Below are positions 1-8,686 of a stretch of 64,000 nt of DNA, piece by piece. Position numbers and translations under genes: made by a program. The notes beneath the pieces were generated by a model. It had not been told where the DNA came from. It did no database searches and worked only from the letters and a program-made list of their open reading frames with translations. The first letter of the stretch is position 1, and the number at the start of each line of letters is the position of its first letter. Source of the stretch: Paenibacillus sp. FSL R5-0912 (GTDB lineage: Bacteria > Bacillota > Bacilli > Paenibacillales > Paenibacillaceae); NCBI RefSeq assembly GCF_000758605.1, contig NZ_CP009282.1, positions 1,860,001 to 1,924,000 on the forward strand. Direction: 5' to 3'.

Positions 1-2621
1 CATTCCCGCAGCCAAGCGGACTGGCCTGCACCTGGAACCCGGAGCTGCTGCAGCGGATCGGTTCAGCGATCGGCGATGAGGCCCGGGCGTTCTACCGGAA
101 GAATCCAACCGTTAACGGCCTGACTCTATGGGCACCGACCGTGGACATGGAGCGGGACCCGCGCTGGGGCAGAACAGAGGAAGCCTACGGGGAAGATCCT
201 GAGCTGACGGGCCAGCTGAGCACCGCACTTGTAAAAGGCATCCAGGGCGATCATCCGGTGTATTTGAAAGCGGTAGCAACCCTTAAGCACTTCCTCGGCA
301 ACAACAATGAAATCGACCGCGGTGTGGCTTCATCCAGCATTGATCCGCGGAACATGCGTGAATATTATCTGGAAGCGTTCAAGCCGGCCTTCAAGGAAGG
401 CGGAGCACAATCCATGATGACCGCCTACAACTCCGTGAATGGCGTGCCGGTTATCCTGCACCCGGCCGTGATGGAGATTGTGAAGGGCGAATGGGAAATG
501 GATGGGTTCATTGTAAGCGATGCCGGGGACCTGTTCGGGATTGTGAAGGATCATAAATATTACGATTCATTCGCCCAGTCGATGGCCGAGTCGATCAAGA
601 ACGGGATTGACAGTGTAACCGAAGAGACGGAGGAGACCATTAAAGTCATCCATGAGGCGCTCCGTGAAGGCCTGCTGACCGAGGAAGATCTGGACCGCGC
701 GCTGGCGAACACCTTCCGCATCCGCTTCCGTCTGGGTGAATTTGATCCGGAGGAAGGTAATCCTTATGCGGCAATTGATGATTCCGTTATTCTCAGTAAA
801 GCGCATAGCGACTTGTCTCTTGAAGCGGCCAAGGAATCTATTGTCCTGCTGAAGAATGACCATGCAGCCCTCCCGCTGAGTGCATCCGCGCTGTCCAAGG
901 TAGCTGTCATCGGCCCGCTTGGGGACGAAGCCTTCAGAGACTGGTATTCCGGCACACTGCCTTATGGGGTGACACCTCTGCAGGGAGTGACCAAGAAGCT
1001 GGCAGGCAAGCAGGTCTCCTTCGAGAGCGGCAGTGACCGGATTCTCTTAACCTCAGCGGCCAGCGGCCGGACGGTGGGCATTACCGGCGAAGATGGACGA
1101 TTGGCTGTGCTGCATGACAAGCCGGAGCGCGGAGAATTGTTCCGCCATACGGCTTGGGGCTGGACCGCGAATACCCTGGAGGCCACAAGCCGGGGACAAT
1201 ATGTCACCCTGACGGATGCCGGCACACTGACAGCTTCCGCTGATGAAATCTACGGCTGGTATGTGAAGGAATCGCTGAATCTGGTGCCCGAAGCAGAGGG
1301 TGCAGTATCCCTGCGGACCTGGAATAATAAGCCGCTGATTATTGGCGCCGAGGACGGAACCATCCGCGCTGCTGAAGAAGAGACGTCTGCCGCAGCAGCT
1401 CTATTCCATAAGAAAGTTGTAGTGAACGGCATAGAAGCTGCGGTAGAAGCGGCCCGGGCTGCTGAGGTCGCAGTTGTATTCGTCGGCAACCACCCGCTGC
1501 TGAACGGGAAGGAAGAGATCGACCGGCCGGATATCGTGCTGCCCCTAGAACAGGAGAACCTGGTTAAGGCGGTCTATGCCGCCAATCCGAATACGGTAGT
1601 GGTGATTGTCGGCAGCTATCCGATCTCTTCCACCTGGATCGATGAGCATATCCCGGCAGTGCTGTACACCTCCCACAGCGGACAAGAGCTCGGCAACGCG
1701 GTGGCAGAGGTCCTGTTCGGTGATTATAGCCCGTCCGGCAGACTGAATATGACCTGGTACCGCTCCGTGGATCAGCTTCCGGAATTCATGGACTACGACA
1801 TCATCCAAGGCAAAAGAACCTACATGTACTTCGACGGGGAGCCGCTGTATCCGTTCGGCCATGGTCTGGGCTATGCGCAGGTGGCTTACAACAAGCTGTC
1901 GTTGGCAGCAAAAGAAGTGCAGGAGGACGGCATGATCAGCCTGACGGTAGAGCTGGAGAACAGTGGAAGCGTAGACGGCGCTGAAGTGGTTCAGGTGTAT
2001 GTGCAGTCCCTGTCAACCCGGATCAGACGCCCGCTTAAGCAGTTGAAGGATTTTGACAAAATCCATCTGGCCGCAGGACAATCGCAGACCGTAGCCTTTG
2101 CTCTGCCGGTGTCTGATCTCGCCTTCTGGGATGTAAGCCGTGAACAATACTGTGTAGAAGACGGAGAATACAACATTCTTGTGGGCCGTTCCTCCGGCGA
2201 TATTAAGCTGTCGGCCAAGATTAGAGTACACGGCGACACGGTACCGGCGCGTAACCTGTACACAGCCGTCAAAGCCGAGAACTACGATGATTATGAAGCG
2301 GTGTTCCTGGATGAATGCAAGGCAGGCGGAGCTTCGGTACGTCCGGTGAAGGACGGGGCCTGGATTGCCTTCCATAATGTACAGTTTGCCAAAGGCGCGG
2401 CTGGCGTCGAAGTGCTCGTGTCTTCCGTGAATGGCGGCAGCATTGAGGTCAGAACCGGCGGTTCGTCCGGCAAGCTGGCAGCAACGCTGGAGATTCCGGC
2501 AGGCGGGGTTCAGCAGTGGCATAGCCAGTGCGCCATCGCAGGCGTGGATGCCGGAACGGCCGATGTGTACCTTGTATTTAAGGGTGAGGTTCTGCTCAGC
2601 CGTATTCAGTTTACAGTGTAG
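1..2621 (+). CDS. Glycoside hydrolase family 3 enzyme with C-terminal CBM6-like module (5' partial)
   Basis: The reading frame is already open at base 3, so the N-terminus lies outside the window; 872 residues are visible. The start resembles the interior of the GH3 barrel (LAPTVD-type strand, DPRWGR.EE.YGEDP, KHF, then GFIVSDAG with the probable catalytic Asp near visible residue 173). The GH3 C-terminal sandwich follows, interrupted by an insertion of roughly 110 residues (about 345-455) that might be a beta-trefoil or fascin-like domain. Next come the PFGHGLGY motif, a fibronectin III-like domain and, in the last 120 residues, a carbohydrate-binding module resembling CBM6 (AENYDDYE start, W/H-rich sandwich). 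GH3 members release terminal beta-linked glucose, xylose or related sugars; the substrate here cannot be read from sequence. A strong terminator follows. Confidence 0.9.
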   Translation, partial: FPQPSGLACTWNPELLQRIGSAIGDEARAFYRKNPTVNGLTLWAPTVDMERDPRWGRTEEAYGEDPELTGQLSTALVKGIQGDHPVYLKAVATLKHFLGNNNEIDRGVASSSIDPRNMREYYLEAFKPAFKEGGAQSMMTAYNSVNGVPVILHPAVMEIVKGEWEMDGFIVSDAGDLFGIVKDHKYYDSFAQSMAESIKNGIDSVTEETEETIKVIHEALREGLLTEEDLDRALANTFRIRFRLGEFDPEEGNPYAAIDDSVILSKAHSDLSLEAAKESIVLLKNDHAALPLSASALSKVAVIGPLGDEAFRDWYSGTLPYGVTPLQGVTKKLAGKQVSFESGSDRILLTSAASGRTVGITGEDGRLAVLHDKPERGELFRHTAWGWTANTLEATSRGQYVTLTDAGTLTASADEIYGWYVKESLNLVPEAEGAVSLRTWNNKPLIIGAEDGTIRAAEEETSAAAALFHKKVVVNGIEAAVEAARAAEVAVVFVGNHPLLNGKEEIDRPDIVLPLEQENLVKAVYAANPNTVVVIVGSYPISSTWIDEHIPAVLYTSHSGQELGNAVAEVLFGDYSPSGRLNMTWYRSVDQLPEFMDYDIIQGKRTYMYFDGEPLYPFGHGLGYAQVAYNKLSLAAKEVQEDGMISLTVELENSGSVDGAEVVQVYVQSLSTRIRRPLKQLKDFDKIHLAAGQSQTVAFALPVSDLAFWDVSREQYCVEDGEYNILVGRSSGDIKLSAKIRVHGDTVPARNLYTAVKAENYDDYEAVFLDECKAGGASVRPVKDGAWIAFHNVQFAKGAAGVEVLVSSVNGGSIEVRTGGSSGKLAATLEIPAGGVQQWHSQCAIAGVDAGTADVYLVFKGEVLLSRIQFTV

Positions 2622-2681
2622 AAGGTCCCACAAGTAGAATTGGTAAGGAAAATTGGTCTATGGACTATTGAATGTACAAAG

Positions 2682-2743
2682 AAATCGCTCTTTTTGAAAT
2701 GGTTGGGTGGTACCTCCATTTACCAAAAAGGCGATTTTTTTTG
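2682..2743 (+). terminator. Rho-independent terminator after the GH3 gene
   Basis: AAATCGC..TTTTTG pairs with CAAAAAGGCGATTT, an inner AAATGG/CCATTT stem closes the loop, and the right arm runs into a T-tract. The position, about 60 bases after the GH3 stop, fits termination of that transcript. Confidence 0.8.
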
Positions 2744-2806
2744 TGTTTCAACAAGGGGTTTCGTATCCCGCTCAAACAGCGGAGAGGACGGAACGAATGT
2801 GGAAAA

Positions 2807-2872
2807 GCGAATGCGTTCGCCTTGGTCTCCGGATTTTCACCGCTAAGGGGAATGAAAAAAATCTGGAGACCA
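2807..2872. repeat. Intergenic double hairpin
   Basis: Two palindromes lie in the 336-bp gap between the GH3 terminator and the leftward AraC gene: GCGAA-tgcg-TTCGC (2807-2820), then a 14-bp stem with TGGTCTCCGGATTT on the left (from 2823) and AAATCTGGAGACCA on the right (to 2872), one G-U pair. No T-tract follows, so it does not look like a simple terminator. It may be a member of a dispersed intergenic repeat family, but only one copy is seen here. Nothing else was recognised in this gap. Confidence 0.55.
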
Positions 2873-2957
2873 CAGCGATTGGAACATCGGTCCGTTCGCG
2901 CAGCGTCCACCCAAGTGCTTAAGTTGATCCACTTGCTTGTTGCATGATCCGCCTGAA

Positions 2958-3869
2958 TCAATACGACAGCGTGGACGAAGCCCCGCCGGACAAACTCTGC
3001 TGCTTACGGAATGCGGAGGGTGACATGCCGCTGAGCTTATTGAAGATGCGGTTGAACTGTGAGAAGCTGTTGAATCCGCATTGTCCGGCAATGTCAGAGA
3101 TCTTCTGACGGGTATGCAGCAGCAATTGCTGGGCTTTGCGGACGCGGGTCATCTGAATGTATTCCGTCAGAGTGAAGCCGGTAACGGTTTTGAACTGATG
3201 GGACAGGTAATAAGGGCTGATATAGAATTCTTTGGAGATAGAATCCAGGGACAGCTCGCTGCTGTAATGGCTGTGAATACGGGCAGTGATCGAATAGATT
3301 TTTTGCATCATCGCGTTTCCGATCTCCTCCAGCACATAAGCGTTCTGGCCGCACTGCTGGGATAAGCTGCACAGAAATTGCTGGAACAGGCTGTGTATCA
3401 GCACTGGATTCAGCGGCGAGTCGTTGTGAGACAAGGTGAAAATGGCATTCAGCGGCTCGAACACGGCACTGCGCGGAACGCCTGTGAACCGGTAGATCGG
3501 AACCTCCCCGGCGAACGGTTGCAGCATGGTATGGTAAGCGGCCTCAAGTCCGGGGATATTCCCGGGCATGTTGAAGTTGATGATCAGCCGCTTATGCGGC
3601 GGCCCTGCGGGATACTGGGTCATATGCAGCCGGTACGGGGCGAGCAGAACAATATCATATTGCTGCAGGGCATGAACATTACCCTCAATAATATGCGTGG
3701 CGCTGGAATCGAGCAGTATGTGGATCTCATAAAAAGCATGATCATGCTGAAACTCCATATTAATGTCGTGGGACCGCTGATCGTAGTCAAAATAATAAAA
3801 CAGCGGATCAGCCGGAGTATTCATACGGACGCTATATCCTTGCTCATACAACAGGTCGCTTTCAAGCAT
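2958..3869 (-). CDS. AraC-family transcriptional regulator
   Basis: This 303-aa protein has an N-terminal cupin-type sensing half (FQHDHAFYEIHILLD..., HIIEG, a His-containing beta-strand pattern) and a C-terminal AraC double helix-turn-helix (about residues 195-295: SLDSISKEFYISPYYLSHQFK and ISDIAGQCGFNSFSQFNRIFNKLSGMSPSAFR). A GTG exists 15 bases upstream, but it lies inside the ribosome site GGTGAGGAGAGAGG, so the ATG at 3869 is chosen. The gene diverges from the GH38 mannosidase operon, which it probably controls in response to a sugar; that link is inferred from position only. Confidence 0.88.
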   Translation of the reverse strand: MLESDLLYEQGYSVRMNTPADPLFYYFDYDQRSHDINMEFQHDHAFYEIHILLDSSATHIIEGNVHALQQYDIVLLAPYRLHMTQYPAGPPHKRLIINFNMPGNIPGLEAAYHTMLQPFAGEVPIYRFTGVPRSAVFEPLNAIFTLSHNDSPLNPVLIHSLFQQFLCSLSQQCGQNAYVLEEIGNAMMQKIYSITARIHSHYSSELSLDSISKEFYISPYYLSHQFKTVTGFTLTEYIQMTRVRKAQQLLLHTRQKISDIAGQCGFNSFSQFNRIFNKLSGMSPSAFRKQQSLSGGASSTLSY

Positions 3870-4022
3870 AACCTCTCTCCTCACCGTTGCCGTTATCCCA
3901 AAAGATGTAACTGCGTACTACTTACCAATTACCTGTATATTATAGGCCCGAAAAAGCAAGATATGCAATGTACAGGGCGAAATACAGCAAAAGTAAGGTA
4001 GTTTTTGAGGCGGAGGGTTTGC

Positions 4023-4028
4023 TATAGT
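4023..4028 (+). promoter_or_regulatory. Candidate -10 element of the GH38-GH105 operon
   Basis: TATAGT lies about 35 bases before the mannosidase ATG, with no good -35 hexamer 17 bases upstream. That is common for promoters needing an AraC activator. If used, transcription starts near 4035, ruling out the upstream TTG at 4005 as the start codon. Confidence 0.4.
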
Positions 4029-4061
4029 GATGATATGAAAGCGGATACAAGGAGTGATGAG

Positions 4062-7000
4062 ATGTTATTCACAGAAGAAAAGCTGATCAAGCGCCAGGCC
4101 GAGGTGGACAAATACAGATACCTTAGGGTTCTTGAGCTTACAGAGTTTGCGTTCGCGGAGGATGAGGAAGGGGCTAACGGCGTATACCCGGAGGCCGTCT
4201 CCTTTGATGGCATAATCAGACTTCAGGAGCATTGGCGCGGGCGGGACCGTTATGTCTGGCTGCGTACAGTGATCGTAATGCCCCAGAGTCAGGCAGGCTT
4301 CAGAATCGCCGGCAGATTTGACTTCGGGAAGACCGGGGACTTCAATAACTCCGGCTTTGAATCGCTGCTGTTCGTGAACGGATCGCCTTACCAGGGCGTA
4401 GATAATAACCATAGAGAGGTGATCTTCGGTGATGAATGGGGCGGGCAGACGGTAGAGCTGGTCTTCCGGCTGTGGTCGGGGCTTGAAGGCGGCGGGCGTC
4501 CCAAGATTCAGGATCACCGGATCAGCGAAGCCTTCATCGGCTACCTGGACGAGAGAATTGACGATCTGTTCTATATGTCGAAGGCCGCGCTGGATACCTT
4601 CCGTTACCTGGGCAGAGACCAGCCGGAGAAGCAGTGGCTCAAAAAAGCGCTGAACGACGCCTTCCGCCTGATCGACTGGTCGGAGCCCGGCTCGCCGGAG
4701 CATATCACCTCGCTGTACGAGGCAGGCTCCAGTCTGAATCAGGCGATAGAGGTTATGCCGCAGACTTTTGACGTAACGCTTACGGCTGTAGGCCATACCC
4801 ATATTGATGTTGCTTGGCTATGGCGGCTCAAACATACCCGTGAGAAGACTGCCCGCTCCTTCTCCACCGTTCTGCGGCTGATGGAGGAATTCCCGGAGTA
4901 CCAGTTCCTGCAGACACAGCCGCAGCTATACGCCTACCTGGAGCAGGATTATCCTGAGCTGTTCGGGCGGATCTCGGAGAAGGTGAAGGAGGGACGCTGG
5001 GAGGCGGAAGGTGCAATGTGGCTGGAGGCCGATTGTAACATCCCGTCCGGTGAGTCGCTGGTCCGCCAGATCATGACGGGCAAACACTATCTCCGTGAAC
5101 AATTCGGAGTCGAGAGCAAATACCTCTGGCTGCCGGATGTATTCGGGTATAGCTGGGCGCTACCGCAGATTCTCCGCAAATCGGGCATTGATACCTTCAT
5201 GACCACCAAAATCAGCTGGAACCAGTTCAACCGGATGCCGCATGACACCTTCTGGTGGCGGGGGATGGACGGCTCGGAGGTGCTCACGCATTTCATCACC
5301 ACCTCAGAGAAGGACGGGGCTGAATATACGTATAACGGCCGGATGACGGCGGCGCTGCTGCGCGGGATCTGGAATTCCTATCAGGACAAGGAGATCAATG
5401 ATCACCTGATGTTTGCCTACGGCTGGGGCGATGGGGGCGGAGGACCTACACGGGAGATGCTGGAGCTTCGCCGGCGCTTCAACAAGCTTCCGGGCATTCC
5501 GAAGATTGAGACGGGCAGTGCCGGGGACTATTTCACCGGACTGCATGAACGGATCGGGAATGCAGAGGCATTCGTGCATACCTGGAATGGCGAGTTGTAT
5601 TTCGAATGCCACAGGGGAACGTATACCTCGCAAGCCCGCAACAAGAAGTACAACCGCCGCCTGGAGCTGCTGCTGCGTGATGCGGAGTGGCTGTATACGC
5701 TGACCGGGGTAAGTCGGGGGAATCTGCAATCGGTATATCCTGCGGCTGAACTGGCGGGAATCTGGGAGATTCTGCTGCGCAATCAGTTCCATGACATCAT
5801 CCCCGGCTCGTCCATCCAGGAGGTCTACGAGGACAGCGACCTTGAATATGCGGAAGGAGAGACACGTTCACTGGCGCTGATTAACGGCGCGGCTGAAGGA
5901 GAGACTGGCAGCCGGGTCACCCTGCTGAACAGCTCCAACTGGAACCGTCCGCGGTATGCACTGATTCCCGCAGAGGCCGCAGACAGCGTACAGGTTCATG
6001 ACGCGGACGGGAACCGGCTGATGCAGCAGCAAACGGCAGACGGCGGAGTGCTGGTGTATGTTCCGTCGGTGCCTGCACTAGGCACGGCAGTCCTGCAGGT
6101 CGTACCCGGACATGCAGAGGAGGCATCCCGGGAGGAACAGGTTCAGCCGCTTGCAGCCGTATCCGGCAACACGCTGACAACACCGCTCCTGGAGGTGGTG
6201 TGGAATGAGCAGGGCCAGTTCACTTCGATGCTTGACCGGCGGAGCGGCCGTGAGCTGCTGGCTCCAGGGCAGCGGGGCAATGTGCTTCAGGTGTTTGAAG
6301 ATAAGCCGCTGGACTTTGAGGCGTGGGATATTGATATTTTTTACCAGGAAAAGATGACGGAGATCTCACAGCTGACCGGCTGGGAGCTGACCGAGAACGG
6401 TCCGCTGCGGGCTGTGCTGCGCATGAGCTGGACCTATCACCGCACAGCGGTAACCCAGGACATCCTCTTCTACCGGGATACCGCCCGGATTGATTTCCGC
6501 ACAGAGCTGGACTGGCACGGACATAACCAACTGCTGAAGGTGGCCTTCCCGGTGGATATTCATGCGCTGGAAGCTACCTATGATATTCAGTTCGGCAATG
6601 TAAAGCGCCCGACTCACTGGAATACGAGCTGGGATGTTGCCCGCTTTGAAACGGTAGGCCATCAGTGGGCGGATATCAGCGAGAAGGGGTATGGCATAGC
6701 GCTGCTCAATGACTGCAAATATGGCTATGACATCAAGGATAGCGTACTGCGGCTGACGCTGCTGAAATCGGCGGTTCATCCCGATCCTGAGCAGGATCAG
6801 GGGCATCATGCCTTTACGTATGCCCTTTATCCGCATACTGGCGATTTTGTGGAAGGCGGGGTAGTCCAGGAGGCGTGGGAGCTGAATAATCCGCTGCGCA
6901 CCGTTGCAGGAGAGCTGGCGGGAGCGCCGCTGCTTAATATCGGAGGCGCACATGTAATGGTGGATGCCATCAAGCGCTCGGAAGACGGCAACGATGTGGT

Positions 7001-7193
7001 GCTGCGGCTGCATGAATATGCCGGTTCCCGGACGCAGATCACGGTGGAGAGCGCATATTCCATTGCCTCCTGGCAGGAATGCAATCTGATGGAGGAGCCG
7101 TTCGGAGCCTGGCAGGAAGCGGAGCTGTCCTTCCAGATTAAGCCTTATGAGATCCGGACATTCAGAATGAAGCTGCGCGGGGCGCAAGCATGA
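4062..7193 (+). CDS. Alpha-mannosidase, glycoside hydrolase family 38
   Basis: This 1043-aa protein removes alpha-linked mannose by a retaining, zinc-dependent mechanism if it follows the family. The catalytic domain shows the GH38 zinc-binding block GHTHIDVAWLW near residue 243 and the nucleophile block WLPDVFGYSWALPQI with Asp near 359. Next come the central helical domain (HDIIPGSSIQEVYED near 577) and large C-terminal beta domains. There is no signal peptide, so it probably acts in the cytoplasm on imported oligosaccharides. The ATG at 4062 is preceded by AAGGAG with 7-base spacing; upstream TTG 4005 and ATG 4035 lack this. Its stop overlaps the next gene by 4 bases, giving translational coupling to a GH105-like hydrolase. 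The length is normal for bacterial GH38. Confidence 0.93.
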   Translation: MLFTEEKLIKRQAEVDKYRYLRVLELTEFAFAEDEEGANGVYPEAVSFDGIIRLQEHWRGRDRYVWLRTVIVMPQSQAGFRIAGRFDFGKTGDFNNSGFESLLFVNGSPYQGVDNNHREVIFGDEWGGQTVELVFRLWSGLEGGGRPKIQDHRISEAFIGYLDERIDDLFYMSKAALDTFRYLGRDQPEKQWLKKALNDAFRLIDWSEPGSPEHITSLYEAGSSLNQAIEVMPQTFDVTLTAVGHTHIDVAWLWRLKHTREKTARSFSTVLRLMEEFPEYQFLQTQPQLYAYLEQDYPELFGRISEKVKEGRWEAEGAMWLEADCNIPSGESLVRQIMTGKHYLREQFGVESKYLWLPDVFGYSWALPQILRKSGIDTFMTTKISWNQFNRMPHDTFWWRGMDGSEVLTHFITTSEKDGAEYTYNGRMTAALLRGIWNSYQDKEINDHLMFAYGWGDGGGGPTREMLELRRRFNKLPGIPKIETGSAGDYFTGLHERIGNAEAFVHTWNGELYFECHRGTYTSQARNKKYNRRLELLLRDAEWLYTLTGVSRGNLQSVYPAAELAGIWEILLRNQFHDIIPGSSIQEVYEDSDLEYAEGETRSLALINGAAEGETGSRVTLLNSSNWNRPRYALIPAEAADSVQVHDADGNRLMQQQTADGGVLVYVPSVPALGTAVLQVVPGHAEEASREEQVQPLAAVSGNTLTTPLLEVVWNEQGQFTSMLDRRSGRELLAPGQRGNVLQVFEDKPLDFEAWDIDIFYQEKMTEISQLTGWELTENGPLRAVLRMSWTYHRTAVTQDILFYRDTARIDFRTELDWHGHNQLLKVAFPVDIHALEATYDIQFGNVKRPTHWNTSWDVARFETVGHQWADISEKGYGIALLNDCKYGYDIKDSVLRLTLLKSAVHPDPEQDQGHHAFTYALYPHTGDFVEGGVVQEAWELNNPLRTVAGELAGAPLLNIGGAHVMVDAIKRSEDGNDVVLRLHEYAGSRTQITVESAYSIASWQECNLMEEPFGAWQEAELSFQIKPYEIRTFRMKLRGAQA

Positions 7194-8350
7194 GAGGGGA
7201 GCATAGCGGCATGGAAGCAGGACAGAACCTGAAGGTGTATGGAAGCACTATTAATAGAGTGGAGCTGCTCCGTAAGCTGGACCTGGTTACAGATAAGCTG
7301 ATGAGGCTGAGCCGGCCGGACAACGAAACGGAATTGCAGAAGCAGGTGGAAGGAGCGGGACGGCATCGTTATTTTGCCCGTGACTTCGGGATGGAGGAAT
7401 GGGATTGGCCGCAGGGGGTAGGGCTGTATGGTCTGCAAAAGCTTGACCGGCATTTCGGGGACGGCCGTTATGAGGCTTACACCAAGCCGTGGATGGCCCG
7501 TCAACTGGGGAAAGGCCTGCCCAGCCGGAACATCAATACAACCGCTCCGCTCTTATCACTGATGGAACTGGAGGAGGCCGGGGAGCTGAGTCTTGAATGG
7601 ATGGATTGGCTGATGCATGGCCTGCCCCGGACACTGGAGCAAGGGTATCAGCATGTCACCACAGGTGCGGAGAAGCATGAAGTCTCACTCCATGAGAATG
7701 AGCTTTGGATCGATACGCTGTTCATGGCGATTCTGTTCACGGCCAAAATGGGAGTGAAGCATGATAACCCGCAGTGGCGGGAAGCCTCGCTGCATCAATT
7801 GCTGCTGCACATTAAATATCTGTATGACAAAAAAACCGGCCTGTTCTTCCATGGCTGGCATTGTGAGCAGCGGCATAATTTCAGCGAAGCCTTCTGGTGC
7901 CGCGGCAATAGCTGGTTCACACTCGGCCTGCCGGAATATCTGGAGCTGATGCGCCCGTATCTGGCAGAGGGGATCTTCACGTATCTCCAGCAGATCCTGC
8001 AGGCCCAGGCAGACGCCTTACTGGCTTGCCAGAGCGAGGGTGGACTGTGGCATACGCTGCTGGATGATCCGGACAGTTATACCGAGACGTCCGGCTCGGC
8101 CGCCATTGCCGCCGGTATTCTGAACGGTGTACGCACCGGAATGCTGCCGGGAGCTTATGCGGAACCGGCGCTGAGAGCGATCCAGGCTGTGCTGGATCAG
8201 ATTGATGGCGAAGGCACCGTGCTTGGCGTATCGAGCGGTACTCCAATCGGTGCTGCTAAGGAGGATTACAAAGCGATTGTTATTGCCCCTATGGCCTATG
8301 GCCAGGCGATGGCGCTGGTTGCACTGGGCGAGGCTCTGCCTTACTGCTGA
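7190..8350 (+). CDS. Glycoside hydrolase family 88/105-like protein
   Basis: This protein of up to 386 aa resembles the (alpha/alpha)6-barrel hydrolases that cleave unsaturated uronic acids from oligosaccharides made by polysaccharide lyases. The block ELWIDTLFMAILF near residue 170 matches the family Asp motif (DTLFM). WCRGNSWFTLGLPEYL, GLWHTLLDDPDSYTETSGSAAIAAGIL and a final IVIAPMAYGQAM also fit GH105. The ATG at 7190 overlaps the GH38 stop (ATGA); a second in-frame ATG at 7211 follows AGAGGGGAG and may be the real start. Coupling to an alpha-mannosidase suggests a glycan carrying both mannose and an uronic-acid-type residue, but the substrate is not known. Confidence 0.82.
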   Translation: MRGEHSGMEAGQNLKVYGSTINRVELLRKLDLVTDKLMRLSRPDNETELQKQVEGAGRHRYFARDFGMEEWDWPQGVGLYGLQKLDRHFGDGRYEAYTKPWMARQLGKGLPSRNINTTAPLLSLMELEEAGELSLEWMDWLMHGLPRTLEQGYQHVTTGAEKHEVSLHENELWIDTLFMAILFTAKMGVKHDNPQWREASLHQLLLHIKYLYDKKTGLFFHGWHCEQRHNFSEAFWCRGNSWFTLGLPEYLELMRPYLAEGIFTYLQQILQAQADALLACQSEGGLWHTLLDDPDSYTETSGSAAIAAGILNGVRTGMLPGAYAEPALRAIQAVLDQIDGEGTVLGVSSGTPIGAAKEDYKAIVIAPMAYGQAMALVALGEALPYC

Positions 8351-8406
8351 GGCGAAGGCGGATTTGTAGAACAGGCGGAGCGCAAGAGAAATGAGTCTGT
8401 ATAAGC

Positions 8407-8447
8407 GGCAGCTAAGGACGGGAGAATCGTCTTCGGCTGCCACTTTT
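8407..8447 (+). terminator. Terminator after the GH38-GH105 operon
   Basis: GGCAGC with inner GGACG pairs with CGTCT and GCTGCC, followed by CACTTTTTT. It sits between the end of the rightward operon and the converging leftward genes. Confidence 0.75.
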
Positions 8448-8456
8448 TTGTACAAG

Positions 8457-8666
8457 CTATAGATCTTGAGACAGGCGTATCCTATCGACAACTTGGATCC
8501 CATTCTCAAATAGCGCTTCATACACCCCGATTACACGGCTATCCGCCTCAGCGACGAAGCAATGCCCTCTTTCGGTATATTCATCAACAAGCTTCGGGGA
8601 AGGGTCCGCCGACAAAAGCAATTCTCTTGGGGGCTGTTCACCTGTAGTTAACGCTCTGATCTTCAT
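8457..8666 (-). pseudogene. GNAT acetyltransferase with internal deletion
   Basis: The ORF encodes only about 69 residues. The first 48 look like the start of a GNAT N-acetyltransferase (MKIRALTTGEQPPRELLL, then FVAEADSRVIGVY). The last 20 (EALFENGIQVVDRIRLSQDL) look like the usual C-terminus of the same family. The acetyl-CoA-binding core (the Q/RxxGxG/A loop and flanking strands) is missing, consistent with an in-frame deletion of around 80 codons. The start ATG at 8666 has GAGGT upstream; a GTG at 8690 overlaps the stop of the phosphotransferase gene. The product cannot bind acetyl-CoA in the normal way. The alternative, a genuine miniature protein, is less likely. Confidence 0.65.
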
Positions 8667-8686
8667 ACTATTACCTCGTTTCGCAT

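Noticed and set aside
3081..4001. Rightward ORFs opposite the AraC gene at 2958-3869
   Set aside because: They are shadows of a well-supported AraC domain on the other strand.
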